In this document: piece after piece, positions 45,219 to 53,872 of the stretch
Position numbering within the stretch: position 1 is the first letter of the stretch
Layout of the letters: the number at the start of each line of letters is the position of its first letter
Source of the DNA: Nitrospira_E sp052156535
GTDB lineage: Bacteria > Nitrospirota > Nitrospiria > Nitrospirales > UBA8639
Length of the DNA: 64,000 bases
Assembly: GCF_052156535.1 (NCBI RefSeq)
Contig: NZ_JBQKUP010000029.1
Location: 224,196 to 288,195, forward strand
Direction of reading: 5' to 3'
Translations under genes and position numbers: made by a program
Notes under the pieces: generated by a model
Databases searched by the model: none
What the model saw: only the letters and a program-made list of their open reading frames with translations
Told to the model about the DNA's origin: nothing

Positions 45219-46703
45219 TTAGAAATACTCTCCTTCCGCATGAAAAAATGGCAGAACAGCTCCAATGAGATTATGAAGACCATCGGGGACATGCAGGCCC
45301 AAGAAAATCAGAGCGCCCAGGTTTACCGCTATCGCGGCGGTCGAAAAGGCCCGGCACCGTGGCCCCACGGTGGAGGTTTGCGTTTCCAGAGGCACGCCTA
45401 AGACCATTCGCAAGATTTGAAACAACAACGTGGCAAAGGCCACTGTCAATAGACCGAGAAAAGCATACGCAATCGTAGGGGCCGTGGCCATGGCATTCGC
45501 GGCGATCGTGATTTCACTCACGAATAATCCGAAGGGAGGCATGCCGGCAAGAACAAGCCCTGCGACGAACAAGGCCACTCCCGCAGCTGGATGCTCACGT
45601 AACAGACCGGGGACACGAGCGATAAACTTATGTTCATGGGTAATCAGTACAAGGCCGGCGCCATAGAACGCAGCAGATTTTGCCAATGCATGATTGAGCA
45701 GATGCCACAATCCTCCAAATACTCCCAAGCCGCCGAGACCAAAGCCAATTAATGCGATACCGATATGCTCGATACTGGAAAAGGCTAACAGTCGTTTAAA
45801 ATCCTCTTGAAGTAACAGGACAATCACGGAGAGCGCGACGGAGAAAAATCCAAATCCCAGGAGCAAAATTCCTGTGAACTCTGTCCCTACCGATTGATCG
45901 GTCAGGATCTTAAACCGGAGAATCGCATAGATCGCCATGGTCAACATATTGGCGGAAAGCATCGCACTCACCGGAGTGGGTGCTTCTCCATGCGCATCGG
46001 GTAACCACGTATGCATCGGGACGAGACCCGCTTTGGTCCCGTACCCAACCAAAATAAAAATAAAAGCAATTTTCATCACGGAAGGATCGAGTTGGTCCCC
46101 GACCTCGTACAATTTCGCCCAATGCAGCGCCTCTTCGGTAATCCCAAGCAGTTGCTCCGAGGAGTAATACACGAGGATCGTCCCAAAAAGAGCCAAAGCA
46201 ATACCGACTGAACTAAGAATCACAAATTTCCATCCCGCCTCAAGGGCTCCCTTGCTCCGCTCAAATCCGATCAATAAGGCGGCCGACAAGGTCGCCCCTT
46301 CAATGGCAATCCACATTATCCCAAGATTTTCAACATTGACGGCCAGCAGCATGACGCCCAAATACAGATCGAATAACAGAAAAAATTGACGAAACCGTTT
46401 GAGGGACACATGCCCGCGGTCATACTGCTCCCCCACATACCCTACGGCATATAAGGTTCCCGTCCCTGCCACGATCCCGATCACCAAATCAAACCATGCG
46501 CTGATGGCATCGGCATGAAGGAAATAGAAAAAAGAAACGGGTCCGCTCACGGACACCTCATCGATCAATAATATTGACGAAACCACCATGATGCCGGCTT
46601 GCACGCAATGCAGGACATCCAGCGTCTGCCGATTACGTACGACAAGCCCGCTGACACCAATGAGGAACGGGGTCGCAATGAGCAAGATAATTGGCCAAAT
46701 CAT
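45219..46703 (-). CDS. HyfF/NuoL-like antiporter subunit, first copy
   Basis: This 494-aa multi-pass antiporter-like protein shares P-M-H-T-W-L-P-D-A-H-G-E-A-P-T-P and E-H-I-G-I-A-L-I-G-F-G-L-G-G with the second copy. Residues near these helices carry the Lys/Glu charges used for proton translocation in the family. It follows the HyfE-like gene by five bases. Confidence 0.88.
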   Translation of the reverse strand: MIWPIILLIATPFLIGVSGLVVRNRQTLDVLHCVQAGIMVVSSILLIDEVSVSGPVSFFYFLHADAISAWFDLVIGIVAGTGTLYAVGYVGEQYDRGHVSLKRFRQFFLLFDLYLGVMLLAVNVENLGIMWIAIEGATLSAALLIGFERSKGALEAGWKFVILSSVGIALALFGTILVYYSSEQLLGITEEALHWAKLYEVGDQLDPSVMKIAFIFILVGYGTKAGLVPMHTWLPDAHGEAPTPVSAMLSANMLTMAIYAILRFKILTDQSVGTEFTGILLLGFGFFSVALSVIVLLLQEDFKRLLAFSSIEHIGIALIGFGLGGLGVFGGLWHLLNHALAKSAAFYGAGLVLITHEHKFIARVPGLLREHPAAGVALFVAGLVLAGMPPFGLFVSEITIAANAMATAPTIAYAFLGLLTVAFATLLFQILRMVLGVPLETQTSTVGPRCRAFSTAAIAVNLGALIFLGLHVPDGLHNLIGAVLPFFHAEGEYF

Positions 46704-46708
46704 GAGAC

Positions 46709-47377
46709 TTATTCTTTGAGGGCCTTCATTCGACTGGTATCCACACTGCCGAAGGCCTCCTGAATTTGATGGGTATAAATACCGACGATCAAGCCCGCGA
46801 CCAGCACATCGAAAAAGATTCCCAATTCCACGATCAACGGCATCCCATAGGCGGCAGCAGTGGCTGCGAGAAATAGCCCGTTTTCAATCACGAGAAACCC
46901 GATCACTTGCGTAACGGCTTTTAACCTGGACACCATGATAAAAAATCCGATTAGCACGATGGCCAGGGCAATCGCCAGGGAATCCTGAGTCAGAAGGAAT
47001 CCGAGATGAACAATCGGTTGCGTAATAAAAAATGCGAGAATCACTAATCCTCCACAGATCAACAAACCTGTTGGGATGTTCACATACATGCTGACCTCGC
47101 GCTGAACATTTAACTGCCTCACGATCTTCTTTAAAATCCGTGGCAGGATCATGGCTTTAATCGCGATGGTGAGTACTGCCGCCAGGTAAATATGGTGAAT
47201 GCCGGTCAAATACGCCACTAACGTGGCCGTCACTGCTAAAAACACTGACTGCAACGCGAACAAGTCCACGCAGGCCATCAGGCGTCGTTGTGCGACGATG
47301 GCAAAACACGTCAGCAACAGGAGGGCCGAACATAAGTTGACCAGATATGAACCGATATTGATTGGGAGAGTTGGCAT
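46709..47377 (-). CDS. HyfE-like membrane subunit
   Basis: This 222-aa integral membrane protein with about six to seven helices corresponds to HyfE, which combines NuoK-like and adjacent sequence. The segment Q-V-I-G-F-L-V-I-E-N-G-L-F is typical and includes the conserved Glu of the NuoK-like helix. It starts one base after the HyfC-like stop. Confidence 0.85.
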   Translation of the reverse strand: MPTLPINIGSYLVNLCSALLLLTCFAIVAQRRLMACVDLFALQSVFLAVTATLVAYLTGIHHIYLAAVLTIAIKAMILPRILKKIVRQLNVQREVSMYVNIPTGLLICGGLVILAFFITQPIVHLGFLLTQDSLAIALAIVLIGFFIMVSRLKAVTQVIGFLVIENGLFLAATAAAYGMPLIVELGIFFDVLVAGLIVGIYTHQIQEAFGSVDTSRMKALKE

Positions 47378-47378
47378 G

Positions 47379-48332
47379 TCACACCCGCAGGATATAAAAA
47401 AACACCAGAGCTAATAATGACAGAATAAAGGCCGCCCCAAGTAATTCCGTCACGCGAAACAACCGCAATTTGGCAAACATACATTCAAACACACCAACCA
47501 CGACGGCCAACCCCACAATTTTCCCCACAAAAACCACCAACCCCAATCCCAGAGCTGACGGGGACAAAGTTGTGGCAATGCCCCAAGGTGCAAAAATGTT
47601 GGCCAGTAAGGTCAAAAAAATCATGAGTTTCATTCCGGCTGCCCACTCAACCAGGGCCAGATATCGCCCGGAGTATTCCAAAATCATTGCTTCATGAATC
47701 ATGGTCAATTCCAAATGCGTCGCCGGATTATCCACAGGCACACGGCCGGTTTCGGCCAGCGTAATGATAAACAGTGCCACCAATGCCATTAAGTGAGGCG
47801 GAGGGTCCAACACAATACCCTGCAAGATCGCAGTCTTGTACACGATGGCGCTGATATTGGCCGAGCCCGCCGTGAGAGCCAGGGCAAACAAGGACAGAAT
47901 CAAGGCCGGTTCGGTCAGGGAAGCAACGATGGCTTCACGGCTGCTGCCCATTCCACCAAAGGCGGATCCGGCATCCAGGCCCGCCAGCATCAGGAAAAAG
48001 GTCCCTAAGGCCAGAAGATAGACCAGGGCAATAATGTTTCCCGCAAAATTGAGCGGCATGGGCGCGATAATGGTCGGGACAAGCAGACTGGCAGTCAAGG
48101 TTGAGGAAAACAAAATGTACGGCGTGGCTGGGAAGATCCACGAGGCGGTGGTAGAGATTACCGGTTCTTTGCGAAAGAGTTTGGCAAGATCCGAGTAGGG
48201 CTGGAACACGCTCGCCCCATGTCGACATTGCTGGTGGGCTTTAACTCTTCGGATGACTCCCACAATCAAGGGAGAAAGCCCTAAGACCAGAAGCATTTGA
48301 AAAATAATCAGCAGGAAATCGATTGTGCTCAT
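47379..48332 (-). CDS. HyfC/NuoH-like membrane subunit
   Basis: This 317-aa, eight-helix protein of the NuoH/HyfC family forms the quinone-channel/heel subunit of complex I-like enzymes. The family stretch Q-P-Y-S-D-L-A-K-L-F-R-K-E is present near residue 45, as is E-T-G-R-V-P-V-D-N-P-A-T-H-L-E-L-T-M-I-H-E-A (in two conserved blocks) further on. It lies ten bases after the HyfB-like gene. Confidence 0.9.
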   Translation of the reverse strand: MSTIDFLLIIFQMLLVLGLSPLIVGVIRRVKAHQQCRHGASVFQPYSDLAKLFRKEPVISTTASWIFPATPYILFSSTLTASLLVPTIIAPMPLNFAGNIIALVYLLALGTFFLMLAGLDAGSAFGGMGSSREAIVASLTEPALILSLFALALTAGSANISAIVYKTAILQGIVLDPPPHLMALVALFIITLAETGRVPVDNPATHLELTMIHEAMILEYSGRYLALVEWAAGMKLMIFLTLLANIFAPWGIATTLSPSALGLGLVVFVGKIVGLAVVVGVFECMFAKLRLFRVTELLGAAFILSLLALVFFYILRV

Positions 48333-48341
48333 GAGTACGCT

Positions 48342-50372
48342 TTATCCCATCACCATCAATAAAAACACCAACGTCACAAAAATATAGGCCAGGTACAAGG
48401 ACAAATTTCCGCCTTGGATCACACGAGAACGATCCGCCAGGGTTGAAAAAAATTCTAGGATCGGATGATACAAATACTTGAGGAAAATGGGTTCGATGGA
48501 AAATTCGAAGTGTCTCCGCTTGGCGAAATAATGCGATTCTTCAAGAAATTCTGTTTCAAGCTTGACCGTCGGTTGATAAATGGTGCTAAACACCCGCTTA
48601 ATGGGCTGGACGAAACCGGTGGCGGTGTATTCCATTCGTGCGGTCACATTCAACCCACACCCCCATGTTTTATAGAATCGCGTTTTCCCCTTCCCTCCTA
48701 GAACATAGGCGAGTCCCCATCCCAATCCGGTGAGACCGGCCAAGACAATCGCCAGAACTGGGGTGGAGAGACTTGAAAACTCTCCGCTTACCGGTGCGAG
48801 TGTCCAGCCACCCATTTCAAACACCCTCCCGGCAATTGATATCCCCACAAAAGGTTCACTCACCCGATCAAGGAGGGGCACCACGACTGCGGGGCCCAAT
48901 CCTAAAACCAGACAAAGGCCGGCTAGGAATCCCATCCCGACGCGCATAGGGACAGGAACCTCTAGGGCTTTTCGTGCGTGGGAGCTTCGCGGAAGAGCCA
49001 GGAATGAAATACCAAACGCCTTGACAAAACATGCCAGAGCCAACGCGCCGGTAAGCGCAAGCAGAGCTCCAGCGATGGGAAGCATCAATTTCAAAAACAG
49101 AGAGGGGAGTTCCAAGCTTAAAAAGAGCCCCTGAAACACCAGCCACTCACTGACAAATCCATTGGTCGGTGGGAGGGCGGAAATGGAAACGGCCCCAATT
49201 AAGAAGAACAGGCCGGTCCAGGGCATCCGACGAAGGAGTCCTCCATATTCTTCCATGTTCCGGGTGTGGGTGGCATATAGGAGTGAACCCGCGCCCATAA
49301 AGAGCAAGGACTTAAACACCGCGTGATTGAGAGTGTGGTAGAGCCCTGCGATGATTCCCAATGCTGCCAGATGGGGCATATCATAGGCATAGAACACCAT
49401 GCCTGTTCCTATTCCCATTAAAATAATGCCGATGTTTTCAACGCTGTGAAAGGCTAAAAGACTTTTCAGGTCATGTTCCATCAACGCATACATCACTCCG
49501 AGAAGCGCGGACACAGTGCCCACCAACAAGACCACAAATCCCCACCACCAGGGAAACGGTCCTCCAAGAAAATCAAAATATACGCGAAGGAGGCCATAAA
49601 TTGCGGTTTTAATCATGACACCCGACATCAGCGCGGAGACATGAGACGGTGCGGCAGGATGGGCATAGGGCAACCAGACATGAAGTGGCACAATGCCCGC
49701 TTTGGTTCCAAAACCGATGAGCGCTGTCCAAAAAACCAGGGTCCGCAACCCTTCCTGCAGGGATTGGTCGGCGCTTCGAAATGCCTCAAAGGCAAACGAA
49801 CCCGTCTCCTGGTAAAACATGAGAAACGTCACCAGAATAAATGCCGTGCCCACATGGGTCATAATTAAATAAAATAATCCGGCAAAACGGACGTCCGGTT
49901 TTTCATGTTCCGCTACCACGAGAAAATATGAGAGGAGGGACATCAATTCCCAGACGATTAAAAAGAAAAAGGCATTATCCGCCGTGACAACCAACAACAT
50001 GGACAGGAGAAACCCGTTATAAAGGAAGCCAAGAAGACTGACAGGAATTCGTCCGTAAAATTCCCGGACGTAGCCACTGGCAAATACGGATACCGCAAAT
50101 CCCACAAGGGAAATCGTCAAGACAAAAAAGCCACTCAGGGAATCGAGCCGGAGAGAAAACGTCAGAAGAGGAATAGAAGACGGCAGGAACCAAACCAGCG
50201 GCTCAGAAGCCAAGAGCCCAACCAGACCAAGGACTATTCCCAGGCCGCCGGCCACGGCAGCTGATCCATGCGCAATCACATTCTGAATATGCGGTCGACC
50301 TGAAAAGCAGAGCGGAAGAAGCATTCCAGACACATAGGCCAGAAGCAGAGCAAATAGCAGAAGTATTGTCAT
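48342..50372 (-). CDS. HyfB-like antiporter subunit
   Basis: This is the largest pump subunit: 676 aa, about 16 helices, close in length to E. coli HyfB (about 670). The shared antiporter motifs (P-L-H-V-W-L-P-Y-A-H-P-A-A-P-S and E-N-I-G-I-I-L-M-G-I-G) are clear. It is the first membrane subunit in transcription order and follows the second epsilon-like OFOR gene by 100 bases. AAGGA touches the ATG, with GGAAGGAAGG further upstream. Confidence 0.9.
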   Translation of the reverse strand: MTILLLFALLLAYVSGMLLPLCFSGRPHIQNVIAHGSAAVAGGLGIVLGLVGLLASEPLVWFLPSSIPLLTFSLRLDSLSGFFVLTISLVGFAVSVFASGYVREFYGRIPVSLLGFLYNGFLLSMLLVVTADNAFFFLIVWELMSLLSYFLVVAEHEKPDVRFAGLFYLIMTHVGTAFILVTFLMFYQETGSFAFEAFRSADQSLQEGLRTLVFWTALIGFGTKAGIVPLHVWLPYAHPAAPSHVSALMSGVMIKTAIYGLLRVYFDFLGGPFPWWWGFVVLLVGTVSALLGVMYALMEHDLKSLLAFHSVENIGIILMGIGTGMVFYAYDMPHLAALGIIAGLYHTLNHAVFKSLLFMGAGSLLYATHTRNMEEYGGLLRRMPWTGLFFLIGAVSISALPPTNGFVSEWLVFQGLFLSLELPSLFLKLMLPIAGALLALTGALALACFVKAFGISFLALPRSSHARKALEVPVPMRVGMGFLAGLCLVLGLGPAVVVPLLDRVSEPFVGISIAGRVFEMGGWTLAPVSGEFSSLSTPVLAIVLAGLTGLGWGLAYVLGGKGKTRFYKTWGCGLNVTARMEYTATGFVQPIKRVFSTIYQPTVKLETEFLEESHYFAKRRHFEFSIEPIFLKYLYHPILEFFSTLADRSRVIQGGNLSLYLAYIFVTLVFLLMVMG

Positions 50373-50471
50373 TCCTTAATTACAGCAGCCCTTCCTTCCA
50401 CCACATGGACAGAGAACGTTTAAAGGCAGGTTGCCTATTCCAACAAGAGACCAAAATTTTTGAGGAAATTT

Positions 50472-51044
50472 TCAGGATAAAGATTGGAGTCGTTTTACCG
50501 CCTCAACTATTTTCCAGACCTTCTCGGCCGTCAGGTCACGGATGGTCAAATGGGCTTCGTCGTCTCCGCTAAAGGTGCACAACGCAATGGTAAAACAACT
50601 GCTTCCCCCTCGGATGATTTTGAGGGCAATATTCGATTGATGACAATGGACACCCACAAATAGGCAGACATCGATATTGTTTTGCCAAATGGTGAGATTG
50701 GGATGATTTGGATTAATTTCACGCTCGGGATATATTTTCGGATATTTCGGCCGGTAATCGGCCATCGGAATCAGTTTTGCCGGCACGGCTTCCGCCAGGG
50801 CCTTCACCGCCTTGGCTTCCTGCTTAGCTTGTTCGCTCCACGCCCATAAGACGAGCGGCCCCGGGAAAATGGTCGGGTTTTTGGCCTGGAGCAATCGGCG
50901 GGCTGCTTCTTCAATCGCTTGATCCATGTGGACGCGCTTTCCCAGAACAAGCCCCTGTCCCGGCGAGGGACCGATGACCCCTAAGGTTGAAACGGAGGGA
51001 GGGAGGAACCCTTCCGGGCCGAGTTTCATTTCAAACGTTTCCAT
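50472..51044 (-). CDS. OFOR epsilon-like subunit (PorE/ForE type), second copy
   Basis: This 190-aa protein is a paralogue of the gene at 52915-53631; both share N-P-T-I-F-P-G-P-L, D-Y-R-P-K-Y-P-K and I-N-P-N-H-P-N-L-T-I. From memory this matches the small epsilon subunit of five-subunit 2-oxoacid:ferredoxin oxidoreductases, often labelled CO-dehydrogenase-beta-like. Its biochemical role is unknown. Conserved H-C-H and Cys residues in the V-G-V-H-C-H-Q-S segment could bind a metal. GGAG precedes ATG 51044; the upstream TTG is too close to it. Confidence 0.7.
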   Translation of the reverse strand: METFEMKLGPEGFLPPSVSTLGVIGPSPGQGLVLGKRVHMDQAIEEAARRLLQAKNPTIFPGPLVLWAWSEQAKQEAKAVKALAEAVPAKLIPMADYRPKYPKIYPEREINPNHPNLTIWQNNIDVCLFVGVHCHQSNIALKIIRGGSSCFTIALCTFSGDDEAHLTIRDLTAEKVWKIVEAVKRLQSLS

Positions 51045-51086
51045 GTCGCGCAATGCTCCTTTCTTGTCATAATGTAATCTTTTGGC

Positions 51087-52532
51087 TCAGGCAAAATGTC
51101 CCTGAAACCCTTCCTTGAGAAAAATATCCATAAGATTGAGTTGCTGCCCTATTTCCGGAACAATCTGCAATGGGCGGAGAGCGGTCGCGGATTGAATCAG
51201 GCGAGTCAGGCTCCCCATTCGATTGGGCTCGACCACCACCAGTTGCTTGACTGTGGTTGCAAATGTCTTTAATTCGTCGGTCGGGAGGGGCCAGAGAACT
51301 TTCGGATATAACGCGGCGACATTCATCCCAAATTTTCGGCACAGCCCGATTGCTTCACGCACGGCGCCCTGTGTTGACCCCCAAGCCACAAAGCCTACAT
51401 CGGCCGCCATCTCTCCTTCTCGTTGGGCACGCAGCCCCTTTGTCAAGACGCTCGCCCGGAGAGACGCCTTGCGGTTGGCATCACACGTCTCACGAATACA
51501 CTCGGCAACATGCTTCGATGACACCGTTTGAGAACGGTTGAAGAGACCGGGGTCTATCACAATCTGATGAACCGAGTTGGATGTTGTCGGAAGGAACCGG
51601 GACAGACTCGTGAGTCGGAACACATCCAAGACATCAGCCGGAACCAGGATAAGCCCATGGTTTTTGGACTTCTTTCCGACCAGGCTTGTCGGATCGGGAA
51701 TGCCCAACACTCCCGTCACATGACGGTGAAGTCCTTGCAATCTCGATACACATGAAGGGTCGTCGGGTTGCCTGACCGGGATCACCACCTGCCAGGCCGC
51801 TCGCGCATGGGACATTACCCAGTCTTCCCCCGCTCCTTGATGTAACTCCTTCATGCAAGCCGCATCGCAACGACAACTTTCGATTCCCAGGCCCAGCACC
51901 AATGCTTGATCGACATTTAACAGGAGACGGGTAGTCCCGGTGTCAGGAACAGGAAGTCCATAAACATCTTTTTTAGGAAGATATTTCGTCGCAAAATCAA
52001 ACCCTGCATCAAAATGCCGACCCCCTTTGACCGGTCTGACCCACGGCCTCATCGTTTCTTGGGGAATCTCCAGAAGTTTGGTGAGCACGCCGGCCGCAAT
52101 CAGCCCCTTGCCCCGTATAGACCCGCATTTGCGGTTCAATTCCGAAAAAGGCACATGGTACCGAATGACTTCGTCAGGAAATCCCACACCCATCGCATCT
52201 TCCTCCCCCTGGATTTCATTCAACAGTACGCTTTGGGCTTGAAGCCCGAACGGATTCCCCTCGGGCAACCTCGGTCCCAAATAGGCCAGCACATCACACC
52301 CGTGACCCATGGATGCCATTGGGGTATTTGAAATTCTGAGACGAACGGCCGGGAGATTTATAAAATCTCCACCCCCTGCTTGCACACCAATTTCAAGTCC
52401 AAAATGGGCTAGTCCCCGTTCAATGGTTTTTCGGGCTTTTTCAAGCCCTTGGAGGGACCCTCCAGCCAGTTGCACGATCAGGTCAGAGCCACATTCTTGT
52501 TGGCTGGGAAGCCATTTGGTGAAGGGTGACAT
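51087..52532 (-). CDS. OFOR gamma/alpha fusion without recognisable ThDP site
   Basis: The first about 190 residues look like the gamma domain of 2-oxoacid:ferredoxin oxidoreductase. The last about 100 resemble alpha-subunit domain II (V-A-W-G-S-T-Q-G ... A-L-Y-P-K-V-L-W-P-L-P). Between them, where catalytic alpha subunits carry G-Y-P-I-T-P and other thiamine-diphosphate contacts, the sequence is diverged and Cys/His containing (I-E-S-C-R-C-D-A-A-C-M-K-E-L-H). At 481 aa it is about 100 residues shorter than usual gamma-alpha fusions. No beta subunit or ferredoxin-type delta subunit is encoded beside it, so alone it is probably not a catalytic OFOR. Confidence 0.72.
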   Translation of the reverse strand: MSPFTKWLPSQQECGSDLIVQLAGGSLQGLEKARKTIERGLAHFGLEIGVQAGGGDFINLPAVRLRISNTPMASMGHGCDVLAYLGPRLPEGNPFGLQAQSVLLNEIQGEEDAMGVGFPDEVIRYHVPFSELNRKCGSIRGKGLIAAGVLTKLLEIPQETMRPWVRPVKGGRHFDAGFDFATKYLPKKDVYGLPVPDTGTTRLLLNVDQALVLGLGIESCRCDAACMKELHQGAGEDWVMSHARAAWQVVIPVRQPDDPSCVSRLQGLHRHVTGVLGIPDPTSLVGKKSKNHGLILVPADVLDVFRLTSLSRFLPTTSNSVHQIVIDPGLFNRSQTVSSKHVAECIRETCDANRKASLRASVLTKGLRAQREGEMAADVGFVAWGSTQGAVREAIGLCRKFGMNVAALYPKVLWPLPTDELKTFATTVKQLVVVEPNRMGSLTRLIQSATALRPLQIVPEIGQQLNLMDIFLKEGFQGHFA

Positions 52533-52541
52533 AAGAAATGC

Positions 52542-52823
52542 CTAATTCGAGAAACGACGGGGATTGTGCCCGTCTTCAGGAAGTCCGCCCCATTTCCACA
52601 TGACACGATAGCCGCGTAGAAACAGCCAATCGTACAACGCGGCCAGAAACTCATCCCCGTCATTTTGGCAACGACGATGTCCTTCAAAATCCATAACACC
52701 TCTTTTCAAAAAAATCCGAAAGAATCCTTCCTGGTTCGTCACGAATGAACGCGTCTTACGGTTGAAGGTCAACATAGCCGACTTCCCTCGCGGCAGGGGC
52801 ACGCAGAGGCAAGGATTCCTCAT
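52542..52823 (-). CDS. Unknown small protein in the OFOR-like operon, 93 aa
   Basis: GGAAGGAGGGAA directly before ATG 52823 gives a strong start, and the gene sits nine bases before the gamma/alpha fusion gene. The product is basic, with F-N-R-K-T-R-S-F-V-T-N-Q-E-G-F-F and a D-F-E-G-H-R-R-C-Q-N-D-G-D-E-F-L-A-A-L-Y-D-W-L segment (presented in two parts of the protein). Only three Cys are present, so it is not a ferredoxin. Genomic position implies a role with the OFOR-like proteins. No family is recognised. Confidence 0.6.
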   Translation of the reverse strand: MRNPCLCVPLPRGKSAMLTFNRKTRSFVTNQEGFFRIFLKRGVMDFEGHRRCQNDGDEFLAALYDWLFLRGYRVMWKWGGLPEDGHNPRRFSN

Positions 52824-52914
52824 TTCCCTCCTTCCTGGAACAATGTGAGATGGTTCCTTTTCGGGAGATTTTTCGTTTGGAATGCTGCTTTTTCGGTTTT
52901 CCATCGGAGTTTGA

Positions 52915-53631
52915 TCAGACCTGTCCTGCGCCGGCCTCCGTGAGACACGCGAGCGGTGACAAGCATTTTTTCCCTTGGTTGGCGCGGCTTTGAGTTCCGG
53001 TCAAAGAAATGGTTTTTCCATCGGCAGGCAATTTGATACCCAATTCTTTCCGGACTTTTCTGAAAATGCTGATCATGTGTGAGAACTTCGGCACATCCAA
53101 ATCTTGAACGCTCAACATGGCGTCTTCGTGGATATCGTGGCAAAACGCGACCGTGAGGCAGTTGGTCCCCATCCGTACCATTCGAAGCGCCAGATTGGCA
53201 TAATGACAATGAATGCCAATGAATAAGGCTACCTCAATTTTATTCCCACAGATTGTCAGGTTGGGGTGATTTGGATTAATGGCCTCTTGCGGGTCCACCT
53301 TGGGATACTTCGGACGATAGTCTGGCATGGGAATAATCATGATGCCTGGAATTTCCGCCGCAAGGCGAAGCAGCGATTGTCCTTTGGTCATCCATTCCTT
53401 ATCCCAAGCCCAAAGATAGAGCGGACCGGGGAAAATAGTCGGATTTTTTCGGGTCAGGAGTTGGCGGGCTGCTTCCTCTATCACAGTGTCTTCAGGCGCC
53501 GATACTCCATAGAGGAGGCCTTTCCCGGAATCCGGATGAGTCACGCCCATTTCCATCGCCGAAGGAACAAAATATCCGGCAGGCCCCACATCGATAATCC
53601 GTTGTTCCGTTGTGGCTGATTGAAGATTCAT
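52915..53631 (-). CDS. OFOR epsilon-like subunit (PorE/ForE type), first copy
   Basis: This 238-aa protein opens the minus-strand operon. It shares the P-M-P-D-Y-R-P-K-Y-P-K, I-N-P-N-H-P-N-L-T-I and G-I-H-C-H-Y-A-N-L-A-L segments with the gene at 50472-51044, plus a C-terminal extension of about 50 residues. GGGAGGGA precedes the ATG. The family is associated with reductive-TCA-cycle oxidoreductases in Aquificales and Nitrospira. It is often named CO-dehydrogenase beta-like, but nothing here supports CO chemistry. Confidence 0.7.
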   Translation of the reverse strand: MNLQSATTEQRIIDVGPAGYFVPSAMEMGVTHPDSGKGLLYGVSAPEDTVIEEAARQLLTRKNPTIFPGPLYLWAWDKEWMTKGQSLLRLAAEIPGIMIIPMPDYRPKYPKVDPQEAINPNHPNLTICGNKIEVALFIGIHCHYANLALRMVRMGTNCLTVAFCHDIHEDAMLSVQDLDVPKFSHMISIFRKVRKELGIKLPADGKTISLTGTQSRANQGKKCLSPLACLTEAGAGQV

Positions 53632-53719
53632 TGATCATCCCTCCCACTGACTCTTCTGTATATGTAAATATTTGGCATTTTCTGTCTTGTCGAAAAACGT
53701 GTTGTAAAAGGCAAAGAAG

Positions 53720-53734
53720 TGCAAAAGGCATACC
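53720..53734 (-). promoter_or_regulatory. Weak sigma-54-like promoter for the Ehr/OFOR operon
   Basis: Read on the minus strand, AGGTATGCCTTTTGCA has GG, ten bases, then GC in the -24/-12 arrangement. The -12 half (TTTGCA) is good, while the -24 half (AGGTAT against TGGCAC) matches only at the invariant GG. Transcription would start near 53710, about 80 bases before the first operon gene. Confidence 0.35.
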
Positions 53735-53851
53735 TTCAAAATTTTTACGGCGATCACACTAATTTCCTTCAACACTTCAGCCAAAAATCCTCATATTAAG
53801 AGGAGTGTGTTCAATTGGGATATTCTCAAAATATCAATATTTGTATTTCCC

Positions 53852-53872
53852 AATCTGCAAAGCTTGCAGATT
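53852..53872. promoter_or_regulatory. Palindrome TGCAAAGCTTGCA, copy 1
   Basis: A perfect inverted repeat with nine-base arms around a three-base centre (core TGCAAAGCTTGCA). It belongs to a set of three sharing TGCARANYTTGCA in this intergenic region. Its centre lies about 150 bases upstream of the weak minus-strand sigma-54-like promoter, a usual distance for an activator site. Confidence 0.5.

Noticed and set aside
42069..50372. Hydrogenase 4 / formate hydrogenlyase
   Set aside because: The large subunit lacks all NiFe cysteines, and HyfA, HyfH and formate dehydrogenase genes are absent.
50472..53631. Carbon monoxide dehydrogenase beta subunits
   Set aside because: The family is often labelled this way, but no CO-dehydrogenase cluster motifs or partner genes are present; OFOR epsilon-like fits better.
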